Below, in pieces: positions 12,218 through 26,800 of a stretch of DNA of 64,000 nt. The DNA is taken from contig VFFE01009182.1 of the NCBI GenBank assembly GCA_008921705.1, forward strand, positions 495,383 through 559,382, read 5' to 3'. The stretch's first letter is position 1. Each line of letters opens with the position of its first letter. The DNA is from Burhinus oedicnemus (Eukaryota; Chordata; Aves; Charadriiformes; Burhinidae). The notes below the pieces were generated by a model. It did not search any database. It was not told the origin of the DNA and saw only the letters and a program-made list of their open reading frames with translations. A program made the position numbers and the translations under genes.

Positions 12218-14341
12218 CTGGAAGACAGAATGTTCACCTTATCTATTCTCTGCTTTTGGTTTTGGTCCACAGAGATTTAAAGACAGAGAAAGGCACTCTG
12301 AAGAGATTATGAAATATAAATAAGAACAGTAACAATTCCATCAAGTGGAAGAACTTTTTTTTTTTTTAAAGCCCCAATATAACTTTAGCAAACCAAGAAC
12401 ACCCTGAAGTTGAAAGCATTTCTAATGTAGCGTTCTTGGCCTTTATCAAGAATAGCATGGCCAGCAGGAGCAGGGAAGTGATCGTGCCCCTGTACTCAGC
12501 ACCGGTGAGGCCACAGCTTGAGTACTGCGTTCAGTTTTGGGCACCACAGTATAGCAGGGACATTGAGGTGCTGAAACGTGTCCAGAGAAGGGCAGCAAAG
12601 CTGGTGAGGGGTCTGGAGAACATGTCTTATGAGGAGCGGCTGAAGGAATTAGGATTGTTTAGTGTGGAGAAGAGAAGGCTGAGGGGAGACCTTATTGCTC
12701 TCTACAGGTACCTGAAAGGAGGTTGTAGTGAGATGGGAGCTGGTCTCTTCTCCCAAGTAACTAGCGACAGGACAAGAGGAAACGGGTTCCAGTTGCACCA
12801 GGGGAGGTTTAGGCAGGACATTAGGAAAAAATTTTTCACTGAAAGAGTTATCAAACATTGGAACAGGCTGCCCAGGGAGGTGGTTGAGTCACCATCCCTA
12901 GATGTGTTGAAAAGTCGTGTAGACGTGATGCTTAGAGACATGGTTTAGCGGCAGACCTGGTAGAGTAGGGTCAATGGTTGGACTAGATGATCTTAAAGGT
13001 CTTTTCCAACCTAAACGATTCTATGATTCTATTCTATGATTCTATTATTAGGGTCCTGGGAGTGAAGTACCTTCTTCTCAAGCTTTCCATAGAATCTATG
13101 GACAAAGAAGCTTGTTAAAAGCACCTAGCTATTGGGATTCCAAAGCATTTTAAAATACCACTACTTGATTTTAAAAGATTTTTAAAAATAAATTACAAAT
13201 TTTGATTATCAAATATTACAACACGTACAAACAATAACTGCATTTGTAACTTAGGCAAAAGAACAGGAACTCAAATTTTTTTTTTTTAGACTGATCAGAA
13301 AAAAAAGTCTCAGAAATGGTGGTACATTCACTAAGTTGATACTAAATCTCCTTCCCGATGTACACAGAGAACAGTAAGTGTCCAATAAAACCTTGCAGAC
13401 ATTGGCTCCTAAGTCAAAATGATGTGTGCTCCTAAATATTTTAGTCATTTTCAATGTCAAAAAATGTTCTGAAGCTTTTAATTATTTTATTTTTTTCCCC
13501 CTCTCAGGGAGTAACAAAACAACTATTCTATTTTCTCTTACTTTCCGTTTCCCATAATGGAATCTGTTGGTCTGCAATGCCAAACACTAACCCAGTTCAT
13601 CAAAGACTACATGGGCTTTCTCTTATTTTGTCAAGACTAGTGTGTTCATGGCCAATACAAGCTAGAAGGTGGCACATGCAATCCCTCTACAGAACTGTGC
13701 ATCTGGGTGCCAAATGAATGCAGTCACATTGGTGCAGCAAGCTATGCAACTAACAAGACTTGCTAAAGTTGCAAGACATATAGTAGGCCTAACTACCTAC
13801 CCTAAATGTACATAATATTGATGATATACTGGTTGACATTAATTACTGAAATTTTACTTGGGCATGTCTGCATAACACTGTGCCGTGTCACACAGACACA
13901 GATAATCAGCTTAGTTCCCTGCACTACCGTGCTGCTAAGCCATAGCAAAAGAAACAGCTCAATTTTTTATAAAATTCTTTTTAATATCTAAGAGTATGGT
14001 ACCATGAATCAGTAAATATTGGCAGTTCCTAACACATCATGAAGCAATATTTAAAGAGTTTCCCATTCAAAAGTTCAGCTAAAAGGAATGATTTTTGTCT
14101 AACAGACCAATAGAGCAGTAAGTGTGAAAAAACCCTCTCCTGATTTATGACTTCCATGTAAATCTTTGGAATCAGATATAATTCTAAGAAAATGTTCTGA
14201 TTTTTATTACATAACAGGTTAAAATCATTTCATTGAAATTGAACAATTACCTTAAATTTAAGTTAAGAATTAAGGAAAAAACCCAACACCTGTCGCCTTC
14301 TTTCAGCCTGAAATTAAAGCAGAATAACTCTCAGGAATTAC
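12218..14341. other. Intron G-H1 (2.1 kb)
   Basis: Apart from the CR1 at 12430-13048, which starts only about 210 nt from the H1 acceptor, I see no exon or recognised repeat. The remainder is AT-rich. Confidence 0.75.
12430..13048 (+). mobile_element. CR1 LINE 3' fragment, young subfamily (intron G-H1)
   Basis: A 5'-truncated chicken-repeat-1 non-LTR retrotransposon, antisense to VPS13B. It encodes the last 170 residues of the second reading frame (end of the reverse-transcriptase protein), still open to a TAG at 12946-12948. Recognisable pieces are [59 protein letters not shown] and [18 protein letters not shown]. The untranslated tail ends in the CR1 hallmark, short repeats of ATTCTATG/ATTCT at 13017-13048. 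The intact frame and close match to the copies at 18210 and 32237 indicate fairly recent activity. No clear target-site duplication was seen. Confidence 0.93.
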
Positions 14342-14456
14342 CTGTTTCTGTAATGGTCAATATTGAAGCTTTCTATTTTACATTTTATTTTGGTATAGAC
14401 ATCCTGCATATCCACTGAGGCACTGAGATCTTCTAATTCACTGACAACACAAACTT
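14342..14456 (-). CDS. VPS13B: VPS13B exon G (constitutive exon before the alternative pair)
   Basis: A 115-nt exon (2 nt, 37 codons, 2 nt), too fragmented to stand out as an open frame. The acceptor is attgtag|AAGTTT and the donor AACAG|GTAATT. The product reads EVCVVSELEDLSASVDMQDV then YTKIKCKIESFNIDHYRN, matching the human sequence nearly residue for residue. It leaves in phase 2 (AG...), so the next exon supplies one base of an Arg or Ser codon. This is the common splice donor for the two alternative exons H1 and H2. Confidence 0.94.
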
Positions 14457-15513
14457 CTACAATAGTCAAAGAAAATAAAAATTATTAGGTATTAATCTGA
14501 AACTTGCAAGAAACGTATCTGAGACACTACATTTTGTAATAGGATGATGCTACTTCTACTCAGAGTTTTTCATAAAGCACTTTTTGATTCAAGTGTCATA
14601 CAGACAGGAACCAGAAAAAAATCCTAGAATCCAATCTTTTTTATACAAAAGTGCAGAGAGGTTCTAGTTATGGCGTTCTCAGTATAATTCCTGAAAAAAA
14701 AAGTAAAAAAATATTTGCGAAGATATATGCTTTAACAATACTTTAGATTTCTTTCTCTCTTGTAATTACTTTTTTAAAATCAAAGGTTCAAGCACATCTC
14801 TTTGAAAATTAGCTTTAATCATCAGTCTCCCTACATCTTCACATTTCTATGAGCAACAATGTTAATTGCTAAGCAGCTGTGTTTACTAAGCAGCACTGTT
14901 TGCTAATAAAAAATTATTTGAAGTCCTGCAGTACATTTATAGAATCTGAGCTCCTTTCAAACAATTACTGTCCGGATGATAATCCAACTTTAATCTCAAA
15001 GAAAAAAAGAGAAGCTTGGTACCATACATATTTATCTTTTCAGCACAGAAGTTGAAACTTCTACATTGAACTCCATCTTAAACTTCCTATGACTTTAAGG
15101 ATTATACTATGATGATTACATTCAATTTAAATTTGAAATTATCAATACAAAACTACATGTCTATAAATGGACATACACAAAACATACTACTAAATCATAT
15201 CAAACTGAAACATGATTGCTTCTAAGGCAATAAATGCAGCACTCATGTAAAAAACCCGACTTCTTATTTCCAATTTAATATAATAATCATTCAACACGGA
15301 GAGAGACGTTTATGCCAAAGAACAACACTGAATTCTGATTACATGCACTTACCTAACTACAGCTTGTCACTCTAGTTTAAAATACAGATCCAACCCATTA
15401 TTTCTGCATTACAGTGTTTAATATTGTCAATAAATGCTCTGAATAGCTAACACTGTGCTGTAAAATAATGTACGGAATTTAAAATAGTATATTAGGGGAA
15501 AAATGATGAATAC
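14457..15513. other. Intron F-G (1.1 kb)
   Basis: AT-rich, no recognised repeat, exon or RNA gene. Confidence 0.8.
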
Positions 15514-15685
15514 CTGTGCCATTATTTCTAGGATCAGGAGCAAACAATTTTATAGTAATTTTTGGCAACATCCACTGCATCCATAGGCTGACACGTCCAC
15601 TTGAGACTCCGATATTACTTGTTGTTTGTTCCAATGTAATTGAGTCTGAGAACGGAGAATCATCACCACCCTGAAGAGAATCACC
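15514..15685 (-). CDS. VPS13B: VPS13B exon F
   Basis: A 172-nt exon of 57 codons plus 1 nt, with acceptor tgtttcacag|GGTGAT and donor GGCACAG|GTATTC. The translation contains GDSLQGGDDSPFSDS, then LEQTTSNIGVSSGRVSLW and MQWMLPKITIKLFAPDP, very close to human. The MQWMLPKITIKLF segment is a hydrophobic strand run expected to line the lipid groove (inference). It follows the longest intron in the window and is followed by one of the shortest (1,057 nt). Confidence 0.95.
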
Positions 15686-18211
15686 CTGTGAAACAGATTT
15701 AATAGCTGAGAAAAAAAAAGTATTGCTTTTCACCACTCCTCTTTTTTCTTCTGTTTAGACTGATGCAGATGCCCAAACTATATACATATAAATGCAGACT
15801 CACTGACAGTATACTTGAATTAAGCCATTTTTTAACATCAGGAAAAAAATAAAACAAAATATATTCCCCTTTTCTTAGGCAGAAATAATAGACTTTGGCA
15901 AAGATTATATGGTAAAACCGTAAGGTTCCACAACTTAGTTCCACTTGGCACAGTGAGCTTTCATCATTAACCCTACACTAATGAAATACTATCATCAATC
16001 AAAAAAAAATAGGCCAATAGGAATATTCTGAGATGCAACAGGAAAGGGGATAAGCAGGCTTGTGCACATCTGAAAGGCAAAGGAAGGAAGAGTTGTTGGA
16101 GGTGCCAAATGAAGAGCCACCCAGTATGGCCATAACACTTCTATACTACATAGACACTGGTTTGGGGGTTAGGGTTTTTTTTTTCCCTTCTTCTATGTGT
16201 TTCTCTGTAACTTCTTGAGAAAATGATTTTACAAACTAATAGCTTTTTGTAAGAATTGGAAAGATTTTAGTCACCGCTTTTTAAATATTTCCATTATTTT
16301 AAAAAGGTGACTGTCACTTGTGATATTCTAAAATATGTGATCTGTTGACAAATGAGCTTGTAGAAGCTTCTGTGCCATCAATAAACTGCGTTCATTCCCT
16401 AAAACATTAAGGGCTCAACAAAGAGGACACAAAGGTTAATGTTTTTAGGAAAAGAACGTGACGAATGAAAGCTATACTGAAAATCCTGTTACAAGGGCTT
16501 ATCAGAGCCCTGCAGGCATGTTCTGATAATTCTTGATGGCACAACTAAAATATTAACCAGCCATAGGACTTCATCCTCCTCCTTTGCTGGAACTTACTGC
16601 CTCCAAATAGGAAAGGAAAGATGCAAACATATAATTGCTCATCAGCTCGTAGTGTTTACAGCCTATTAAACTGAATGCAATGGACACATAAGTCATTAAT
16701 GTCAACCACAAGCCACTAAAATCCACCAGTATCTTCACTTGCAACTCCACCAAGTGTTGCAAGTTTTCTTCATTATTCAAGCACAAAAGGAAAGGACCGA
16801 GTTGTTTCTAAGGTTAACAGACCAATACACACTCAAAGTCTTAACTTTCAATGAAGGTTTTGGGGATTAGGAATTGTAAATTATGATGAACAATATGTTT
16901 GCGAATTTTGAGATTTGTCTAATTACTGAGATGATTTATATGGAAAACACCCTCAAATCAGACATACCCAGAAAGCATTGCAGTTTGACTGAACCCATTT
17001 TAACCCGTCAGGCAAGAAACGACGATGCACTCTCTTCAGCTTCACATGTCCCAGAAAAATTTACTTTCAGTAGCAAAATTTAAAGTCTGACAGTACTTGA
17101 CTCATTTTTCACTCCAAGACAAGAGAATGTGAGTATGGAAACTCTCTTAGCAATCTGTTTTCTGGATTGGTAGAACTTATCCCAAACAAAATGACATAGC
17201 TCATACGGAAGCATTTATGTTGATAAATCACATTTGCAATCAACTCAGGCCTACAGTTTAATTATAGGATTTCTACCATGCATACACGTTCTCTTATCAC
17301 CAACCTAACTATAAGAGAAGACAAGAAGGTAGGTCAAAATCTTACTAAAGTTTTGCACACAATCCATTATGACTTCGGGGTATCTGATATACACCAAATG
17401 GAGCAGGTGACATTGTGCTTTTAGAATTTATTGCATAATGAAGAATATGATTACCTTTACCATTTTCTTTTTCAGAGAAACACTGAAACACAGTTTCTGC
17501 TTCACATTTTCAGCTCTATGTCACTCAAGTAAACATTTACCGATTTTTTTTTTTTTGTCCCAGCAAAACTCTTAGAGGACACAGACAGAAACAGCAAAGG
17601 TACTTTATCTGTGTGCAGTAACCTTTACCATTGAAAAACTCAGTGATACCTACTACAAATGGTAAGAAACCATTCATCTACATTGTCAATAGCTGACATA
17701 GAGAACTTACCACTCCAGATATTCACTTGCGAGGAAGGGAGAGCTCGTGCAATTAAGGTATGTTACTGGAAAATAATACCTAAACATGAGACTATAATAT
17801 CTGGACCAGTTCAACAGATGTAATATGAAGTGTTGAAATGAAAATTAAGATGCAATTCACCTTCAATTATCTGTGGTGACAGCATCTTTCATCAATCAAA
17901 ATGCATGCAAGAAAACAGGTCGATTTTTATTATATAAGGCATTATTGCTTACAGCTCTAAACAGACTACCTGTAGAGGCATAGGTGATCATCTTTTGAAA
18001 AACTGTTAAGGCTCCAGAGGTGCAAAACGTTAGCTGCTATTAATATGAGGTTTCTTAGTGGAGTATATATATATTTCCATCTCCCCATCTCACTTTTGAA
18101 AACAAATGAAAAAAAATCAAGCCATAGCTCAATGAAGACAAACCTTCAGGCTAAGTACTGGTGGAGGGAGATGGTATATAGCACTGTAATGCTCATTCCA
18201 TGGTGAAGTTA

Positions 18212-18480
18212 CACAGGGACAAGAGGAAATGGGTTCAAGTTGTACCAGGGGAGGTTTAGGCAGGACATTAGGAAAAAATTTTTCACTGAAAGAGTTATCA
18301 AACATTCGAACAGGCTGCCGAGGGAGGTGGTTGAGTCACCATCCCTAGGTGTGCTGAAAAGTCGTGTAGACGTGATGCTTAGAGACATGGTTTAGTGGCA
18401 GACCTGGTAGAGTAGGGTCAATGGTTGGACTAGATGATCTTAAAGGTCTTTTCCAACCTAAATGATTCTATGATTCTACG
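18212..18480 (+). mobile_element. CR1 LINE 3' fragment, same young subfamily (intron E-F)
   Basis: A short, heavily 5'-truncated CR1 of about 270 nt. It runs from the GDRTRGNG-coding segment to the terminal ATTCTATGATTCTA. By eye it differs from the copy at 12430-13048 at only a handful of positions over the shared 260 nt (about 97% identical), so both come from the same recent subfamily. It has the same orientation as that copy and is antisense to the gene. Confidence 0.93.
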
Positions 18481-21400
18481 AATTCAGAAAGAAAAGAAAA
18501 GAAATATCCTACTTATATCGATTAAGTTTTAAGAAAAATCAGTGGTATTTCCACAACATTATATATAACTATAAACTTGTGCAATATTTTAAAATATCAT
18601 CATTGCTAGATTTAGTTTAGTTTAACAAACTGCAACATGTGTTTTATGGACTGAGAAATTAGATTTTGCCTTATGAAATGTCATTGAAGTGGCGGTGGGC
18701 TTTTGCTCTTCATATACCATTTGTGAAGAGGAAAACAAAGAAATACGAGTCCAATTCTAACTTTACCATGGTTCAAGGCTATTAACCCATCTAATGGTGT
18801 CTTTTCATTATGAATGTAACTAGCTAGTACGTAATTAAGGTATGTGCAAAACTGTCTATGTACAAATCACTGTCGACTGCATTAAAGAAATCTGTATAAA
18901 AAAAAAAAAGCATCACAGAAAAAAGATACCCTAGCAGTTACCTGAATTAAGTAATTCAACTTTGTAAATGTCTAGGATTAGATATTAGTACTATCATCAG
19001 TGGCTGGTGAACAGCAAATAAAAAAATGCCTGTTTTTTGCAAAAAAGTTCATGATGAAGAAAACAATTTCTATGAGAAGTCTTTCATTAGCATACAGAAA
19101 GCAAGTGCTGTTATACCTGGGAAGATTTCCTTAAATATTAGTCACAATGTGTCAACCATCGATATGGCATTAGGTAACAGTGTGCAAGTCAAGACTGAAA
19201 AAAGATACCACTCATTGGGTTTGTGAATGCCACGTAGGAATGAGATTACAGACCATGAAAGACAGACAAGGGAGAGTTTCAACCCATAGGAAAAGCAAGT
19301 AGCTCACCTTCAAGAGAACTAACAAAAGGGTAAGAAAATAATGTAATATTGACAGTACTAACCTCTGAAAAGGTGCAATCTATGCTAGCATCTTAAATAT
19401 GAAAAAGCAAATAAGGTAATAAATTGGAATGCATATTATACATTCATTGTCCTATGACGGGTTTTGTCTGCCGTATCTTTATTCTACATAGATCTTCTAG
19501 ATGTCTGCTATAAAATGCTTGATCACTTACTAATGGTCAGATTGAGAGACAGAGAGAGAAAAAATACAAATGAATGAATGAACAAACACACACAGAGCTG
19601 CAGGTACCCAAGACCTACAGAAACAAACTGAAGAAAACTAACACCTATGCCTTGGTCTGAATGAAGTTCTGGCTCTGTAACACAAGCAGTAGTTAGAGGC
19701 CTATCAATTAAATGTGTGGTCCTCATGGAGTCCATAAAGGCAGAAGTGCAATTAGCCCAGAGACTAAGACAAGAGAAACACTGCTCTCTCTATATGAGAC
19801 AGACATGTACAGACTGGTCTGAAGTAGCTGGACAAGGACCAGAAGGGTATGAGCAAAGTTAATCAGAAAGAGAGAAAGAACACTTGACTGTGTATGTATA
19901 TATTTATTTGCGTGTGTAGTGGAAGGAGCAGGGGGCTGTAATAATGGGAGTTAAGGAAATAAATTTGGGAAAGAAGATTCTGAATGTACTTACAGAAGAC
20001 AAGTTATAGAAACAAGGGAGGAATGGATAAGCCCACTGGTGAAAGAGCTGATAACAGAGCATAGAAGAGAACAAGCAGACAGCCAGTGTTAAAGGAGAAG
20101 GAGATTCATCTGGTTCCCTTCAAATAGACCTCCCAGAGGGATACTTCCCTATATAATTTTATCCATCCATTTTTATAACACCTTCTCTCTTTTAGAATCC
20201 TTTCTTCCCTGAAAGGTTCTTAATTGTCACCAGGTTGTCGGTCTGTTTAAATCTTTAACAACTACCTTATAAACGAAATGGGAGAAAGGACCTACTCAAG
20301 GCTACTTGCTTTTTTTTAAAAACTTCAGCCACATACTATGCTTTCTCTCCCTTCCTGCTTCCTTCCCTGTCCTTTCTCTTTTGAGCATTTCTTCTCCATT
20401 GTGTTCTCATTGAGCAAACTTCCTTACACAAAACCACCTGAAATCCCTCTTCAAGACATGGACTTAACGTGACTCTCTTGCTTTTATAATTTGTTTACTC
20501 TTCCTTCTTCCATTTTTCTCTTACACCGCCTGCAAATTTAGATTATTAAATGTAGCAGGGCCTGTCTCCTGCTGTGTATCTAATAATATTTCATGTCTAC
20601 CACAGTAGGACACCTAATTGGAGAGACCTCAAATAGCTCATTTTACTAAGATGCATCCAACTCCAAAGCAAGTGTGGCACAGTGGACATACGGCACCCAC
20701 CAAGATGAAAAAACAAAGCAGTGGTAGAACCTTCTAAATAGTATGTCTAGGGCAGAGATTAACTCCTTTCTGTCAACCTGTGACTCATATTTCCTATTTG
20801 CTTCCCCAGCAAAATCCTTCCTGCCTCTTGCCAGACCTTTTTATCCAAAGACTCCTATCTCTGAGTACTATTTACTAAACCATGCCTTTGCAAGACATTT
20901 CCCACTGTCATCACAAAGAACTCTACTCTCCAGTGCCACTTAATTGTCCTACAAGGCAGCACTGACAGCAACATGGAAGTAGATATGTTTTCAGCACTGT
21001 AAGCAAAACTCAGTTTTGTTTCAAGGAAGAAACTGTCCTTGGAACAGAAAAGTATGGGGAAGGCATGAAAACTGGGAAACAGCCTTGGAGAGTGTCAGGC
21101 CTGGAAGTTCCCCAGCATCTGAAAGAATGTATGTAGAGCAGCCATTTCTCCAGTACTAACCACTGTTAGTCCTTATTGCTTCTCCTGAAATGGCAGGCTC
21201 TGTTGATAGGCCAGTGGCATAAGCCAGGGGGCAACAACAACCCTGCCATTTTGCCATCCTCTGACTATCCCTGTCCACCCTCTTCAAATGCTAGCCTGCC
21301 TCCCTCCAGCTCTACTCTACCTACTTGTAAAGCTACAGAAAAGCAGGAGCAAAAATGTATCCTTCCAGACTGGGAAAAAACACAGTATTTTGAGAATCCT

Positions 21401-23876
21401 GTTTCCCTTCTTAATGAGTCTTTATTTGCGAAGTCCTCATTCTGACATCAGAGAAGCCTCATCCTACTTCATGGCTTGCAATTTCATGCCACCAGCATGG
21501 CACCAGTTATACGCCTTTTAATTTCTGCCAATAAATTCCTTTCTTCTTCTTGTTTCTTTCATATAGCTCATCCAAATGGTTCTTTGACACTCTGCTTTCC
21601 AGTAGCTTCCCACATCTTAATAATTTGCCTTTGAATGATACCCCTGAAAGGTGATGCTTCTGTGTGGGAGTTCCATTGTGTCTGGGATGACTGTTCTCAT
21701 CAAACCTCACACACTCTAGAAATGCTGAAGTCAACAGTACTTTGGAATGGGGGAGTCCCTTGAGCAACACAGCTCTGAAAGAAGGAGCCAGCCAAAGACA
21801 ATTTCCCTTAGATGAGATCCTCAGATGGATTTTACAGGGTATCAAGAAATGGAAGCCAATTAAAGGTTATGGAAAGAGAGAACCAATACTCATTTAAACC
21901 TGATAATATGTTCATTTACAGTTCAAGTCAAAGTTCAAGCCAATGTTGATATTCTGTGGACCAATTTGCTGCTCTCTGTTCTTTTCATTCTATAAAAAAC
22001 AATTTTTAATTTTTTTTTTTTTTTTAAGAGCTGGAGCATTTTTTATGTTCTTTTTGTACTGTAGGCACACTTAATTTGCCAAACTGTAACTTACAAAGTA
22101 TGATGGAGGGGGTGGGAATGAGAGACCATCTCCTCCCCACCCTCCATACACACCCTCATTCTCCCACTGGACATGTTCCAAAAAGCTTTTCATATGAAAA
22201 TTAACTTTGTTCTAAAATTTTGGCAGGTATCTACATTTCTGATAGTTAAAAATGAAGAAAACAATAGTAATTTAAACTTAAAGAGGTACAGAGTTAACAG
22301 CAAATACATACTGCCACCATGGCAAGTTCTGAATTTTATAATTGGATTCTTTTATTTTCATAATTTAATGTGTTCAGATGTTTCATGCATTTTGTTAATC
22401 TTTTTTTTCCAGAGAGCTGTTTTTGTTTAGTGGTTTGAGTATAAAGATAACTTTTTTCTACAGAAAACCGAGGCTATCATTTTCCCACACTATTCTTTAA
22501 GCTTATTTTTCCGAAGATATTAAATTATGTACTATGCCTCTCAGAGAATCAGCCAGTTGATAATTTTGGCACAAGGTTACTTGTAACAGTATTTGTGAGA
22601 TTCTTGAATAACTGCATTTATCTAGCATAAACCCAGACATATATAAAAAGCAAGTTAACCCAGGAATGTACAATCAAATTTAAAACCAGGAAACACTGAA
22701 TTTTAGGGAAAGTGGCCCCTACCAACTTCCAAGCCTATTACACCTATAAAGTTTACAAAAAAACAGGGTTACAGGTACAGGCCCAGACGTATCATTCGAA
22801 ACTGCTTCCTCCTTTTCTAAACACATAATGGAATAGGCCATATATCTGATATGCTATAACGAAAAACTACACAGGTAAGGAAAAGAGGCCAAGGTGCTCG
22901 GAGTTTCCATTGCTATTGCTGGAGCTAAGCTTTTGCTGGCATCATTCCAATGTTGTTTGTGCTTATGCTTGTCTGATTTGCAGATGTTTCTCACACTTTA
23001 ATTTCAGTATCATGTGAGGCGGCTTTATTAAATCCTACTCAAATTGCGCAGCACACAATTGCATAGCTGTAGAACAAAACTTTATTTAGTCAATACGCAA
23101 GTAAGACCTACACATGCATGTATTTCTGAAGTGAACTTGAAAAACAAAAACCAGTCCTTGAATTTCCGGGAGTCAAATGGAGGTTGTTGATGTAGAACAA
23201 CATTATCAGAAATAAAGGAGTTGTGAACCTCTGGACACAGCCAGAGGCAGAGTAAGCTGGGGGTCAGACATCTGGACCTGCAATCACCAGGGTTTTGGAA
23301 CTTGTTCTACCACAGGGCCTGCAAATCCTAACCAGGGCCTCAACTCACCCGTGCTTGTGCTTAGCTTTGCACTGAAATTCTGTACTTGGGTAACTGCGTT
23401 CCCATCCAGTATTCCAGGTCACTTGTGCGCTCTACCGCTTGGACGGGCTAGCTTGATGGTATAGCTAAAACTGCATTAAGCTGAGGCTTTCAGGGATAAC
23501 CTCCTCTGTTCGCAGCTGTGCCAGCTGCAGAGCTTATCAACAGATATCCCCAGCTGCTCAACACCATGTCCCTGTCAGAGGTGACTGGGTTACCAGCTCC
23601 GCCCATCCCCTACTGCAGCAGTTCAATGTCAACATACTGCCTGATCTTTTTTCTGCCATTCAAACATACGTAAACAGTTGAATTGGCCCATTCTCTTTCT
23701 CAGTGGCAGAAGCACTGCAGATGCTCCTACTGCAGACACTGCTATATGGCTATCCTTTGGGAGGTGAAAAATGAAGAGATTGCATTTCTTCTTAGCCTTC
23801 TGTTAATGGTACTGTAACCAGAACCATCGGGCAGAGTCACGGGCTGAAAAACTGATAGTCTTCAGTAGCTGATGTC

Positions 23877-23897
23877 TTTTTTTTTTTTTTTTTTTTT
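23877..23897. repeat. T homopolymer (21 nt)
   Basis: A pure T run in intron E-F; no adjacent element recognised. Confidence 0.85.
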
Positions 23898-26800
23898 AAA
23901 GAAGCTCGAATTCTTAGAAAATTTTTGCAAAGAAAACAAAGCAACTGAAGTGAGAAGAGAGACTGTGCTCTTGTTTCTCATGCAGTTTCAATTTTCATTT
24001 TGGATTTTCAGCACCCAGCGTGGTATTGTTAAATATGTTTATGCATTAATTTTCTGCTCTGTTTCCAGATCTACAGAAAAATCAAGCCAGAGGCAGAAAC
24101 CCTGAACTATTTTCCCACAACTTCTCATGCCAAGTCCTAAAATATACAATTTAATTCTTTCACCAATTGTTGCAAATTGACCAATATACTGAGTTTATTT
24201 TCCTAGTAGAATTTATCTTTGTTCATCAGGAAGATCCAAACATATGAGGCCTTCATCCTTGGCCTGCCTAAAGCTCAGGGATGATCACAGTTTGGCCACA
24301 CTACTGCTATGTCTTATCAAAATAACTTCTGCGTTCTTGCTCAATCACTGAGTTTCCCCAAGGACTAAACACTTCTACCACTGTTTGTACTTAAGTAAAC
24401 AGTAACAAGTGGCCTGTTGTAGTCTGTACTACCTTTGCTTTTGCTGCTCCAAAGGAGGGATGGTAAAAATGATTAACTGTTTCCAGCCCTCCAGCACTTA
24501 AGCTTCTCACTCATGTTTCCCTCTCTTACCACCATCCAGACTAAAATTCAGTAAGCTAGGTAGCTTTATCCACATTGGTCTGTAGTGCTCACTATCAACT
24601 TGTCAGCATGAAAAGAATTACATGCAGCTCAAAATATAAATCATCCACAGATCACATAAACAAATTACTACTTTTGCTGTTTAATATAAACAGTTGTGAG
24701 AGTTCGCTTTCTTCCGACTCATTTATAGCAAGTCCGTTGCAGCTGAAAGAAGCTTTAAAAATAATCATTTGTCTCCCACAGAACAAAATAACACATTAAC
24801 TGTAAAATCTCTAAACTTAAAAAAACCTGTACCTATCGCAGCAAAGTATTTTTGTTTGACAAACTTCAGGATTTCAAGATTTAAAAATATAGGAACATAT
24901 AAACAAAATACAGACTCTGATAAAAAGCGGACTTCTGGAAAATGTCCCTAAGTCACCCCTGTAGAAATACATATTATTGTTTAATTACTCTATATACTTC
25001 ATTGCTGCTTATCAGCAATAATGACTATAAAATACATATAGCCGCAAGGTGAAATTGTGGCTGATGAACTCTATTTTTATATATTACCTCCTCCATTTCT
25101 TTCATTAAAACCTTACTGTTACAATAATCTGAAAACAATTTATAATTTACAAATATAGGATAGTATTTTCCGAATCAAACAACATGTACCTAGATTTGCT
25201 CCCACTGACTTCTTTGACAGTAACATTAGTCCAATATTAAGTACCTTCAAATTTCTGAAGATCAAAATATGCATCTGTAAGTAATCAATACTAGGATTTT
25301 AGAGAATGTAAAGATGTTAAATACACAGTATTTAAAGAAATTAAAATAAAATTATTTTTCTGTTTCGCTGAGTATTTGCAAGTTTTTTTCAGACCTGTCA
25401 GTATCAAGAAGGCAATCAAGCAAGGTTTTGTTGGTGTTAGGTCTCCTGGCCAGTGAGTGCCTGCACTATAACTGCCCCCTCTGCCTTCATTGCTCCCTTG
25501 ATGGAATTCAGACTGTGTGGAAAGGGAAAGGAGTGGTCCAGTTCCAACCAGCAGCAAAACCACAGAGAGGGATAAATCAGACCCAGGAAAATGGTGGCAT
25601 GCTGCCTCAATCTTCTCAGCTGCCTCCCCAAAGTTGCCTCCACCTTCCCCTTCCTCTCTACTGTTCATTTCACGTGTGTTTTTCAGTCATCCTCCACTTC
25701 CATGCAGTATCACTTATTCTCAGTTGATTTACTTTCCTGACATCCCAGTTCCTACTATCACCATTTCTGTGAGGTATTTAAGATAACTTTTGCCTTCCTG
25801 TCTCCAAACACCACCAATCCCTCCCCATGGCTCAGATGGGGGCCTCACTGAAAATAGTATGGTATAACAGGCAGACATCTGCAGCCCATTGGGCAATTTG
25901 ACAGGTAGAACTAGCTGCTCTACTTCACAGGAGACAAAATAATAAAAAAAACCCCAAAAACATTTCTTGCCTACAAGGCCTGTTGACTTTGCCTGCTTTT
26001 GGGGCAGAGGAATAGCTGTATAGCTCTCTGCACTGATGCCACTCAGATGCACCCCTGCATCTATAACAGGGTTCAGTGCGTATTTGAACATACTGAGGTT
26101 ATTTTTCTTCAAATAAAGTCTGTACTATATGGACTATAACTGATGCACTCAACAGACTGATGTAGTTCAAAGTAGCACCTGAAGACAGCAGAAGTGACCA
26201 GATTCTCTCTCTCATCTTCACATCTTCCCCTCTTCTAATAAAGGAGAAGCACAATTGCATGATCACACGATCTACAGCTAGGTATGGTGATAGTAATTAA
26301 GTTAGCAAAAGGAAATGGGGAAACCAAGTGATTACTCTCAAAGGACAAACAGCTTTCACTGGTGAAAAAGAATGAGGGAGAACATTCCTTAGCTAATTTT
26401 TCAATACATATGTTTTTAAATTCTCAATAATCCTTACCTCAAAGAACAGGACAGCAACCATGTCATTATAATGAAAACCTAGCTTGTGCTTTGATACTAG
26501 GAAATATGTTGAATGAGTTCAGAGACAGCCACCAACCGCAGAAGAGAGTGTGTTATGGAGATACTGCCAACCATTATGTTGCAAATTATTTAATTTATAT
26601 TGTCTAAAATAGTTTATTAGAAATGTGAGAAGAAAATATGGTTCCTTTTATTATTTCTCACTGATTGGCCAAGTACGATTCTCCTACTTCTTTCCCTTTC
26701 CCACTCCTAACAGTACTACACAACTCAAAGACATCAGGACTATGCATAGTCTCAGGAACAAAGTTCTTAGCTACTTTACACATGATGATCTGCTAGAGTT

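Noticed and set aside
12436..12948. 170-codon plus-strand open frame as a host gene
   Set aside because: It is the 3' end of a CR1 LINE reading frame, with the CR1 terminal repeat just downstream.
21176..21845. Possible small genes at 21.2-21.8 kb on either strand
   Set aside because: No splice-site context, no recognisable motif, and overlapping frames on both strands; treated as intronic noise.
25291..26112. Cluster of overlapping open frames near 25.3-26.1 kb
   Set aside because: They overlap on both strands, have no recognisable domains or family match, and sit in locally less AT-rich intron, which yields longer chance frames.
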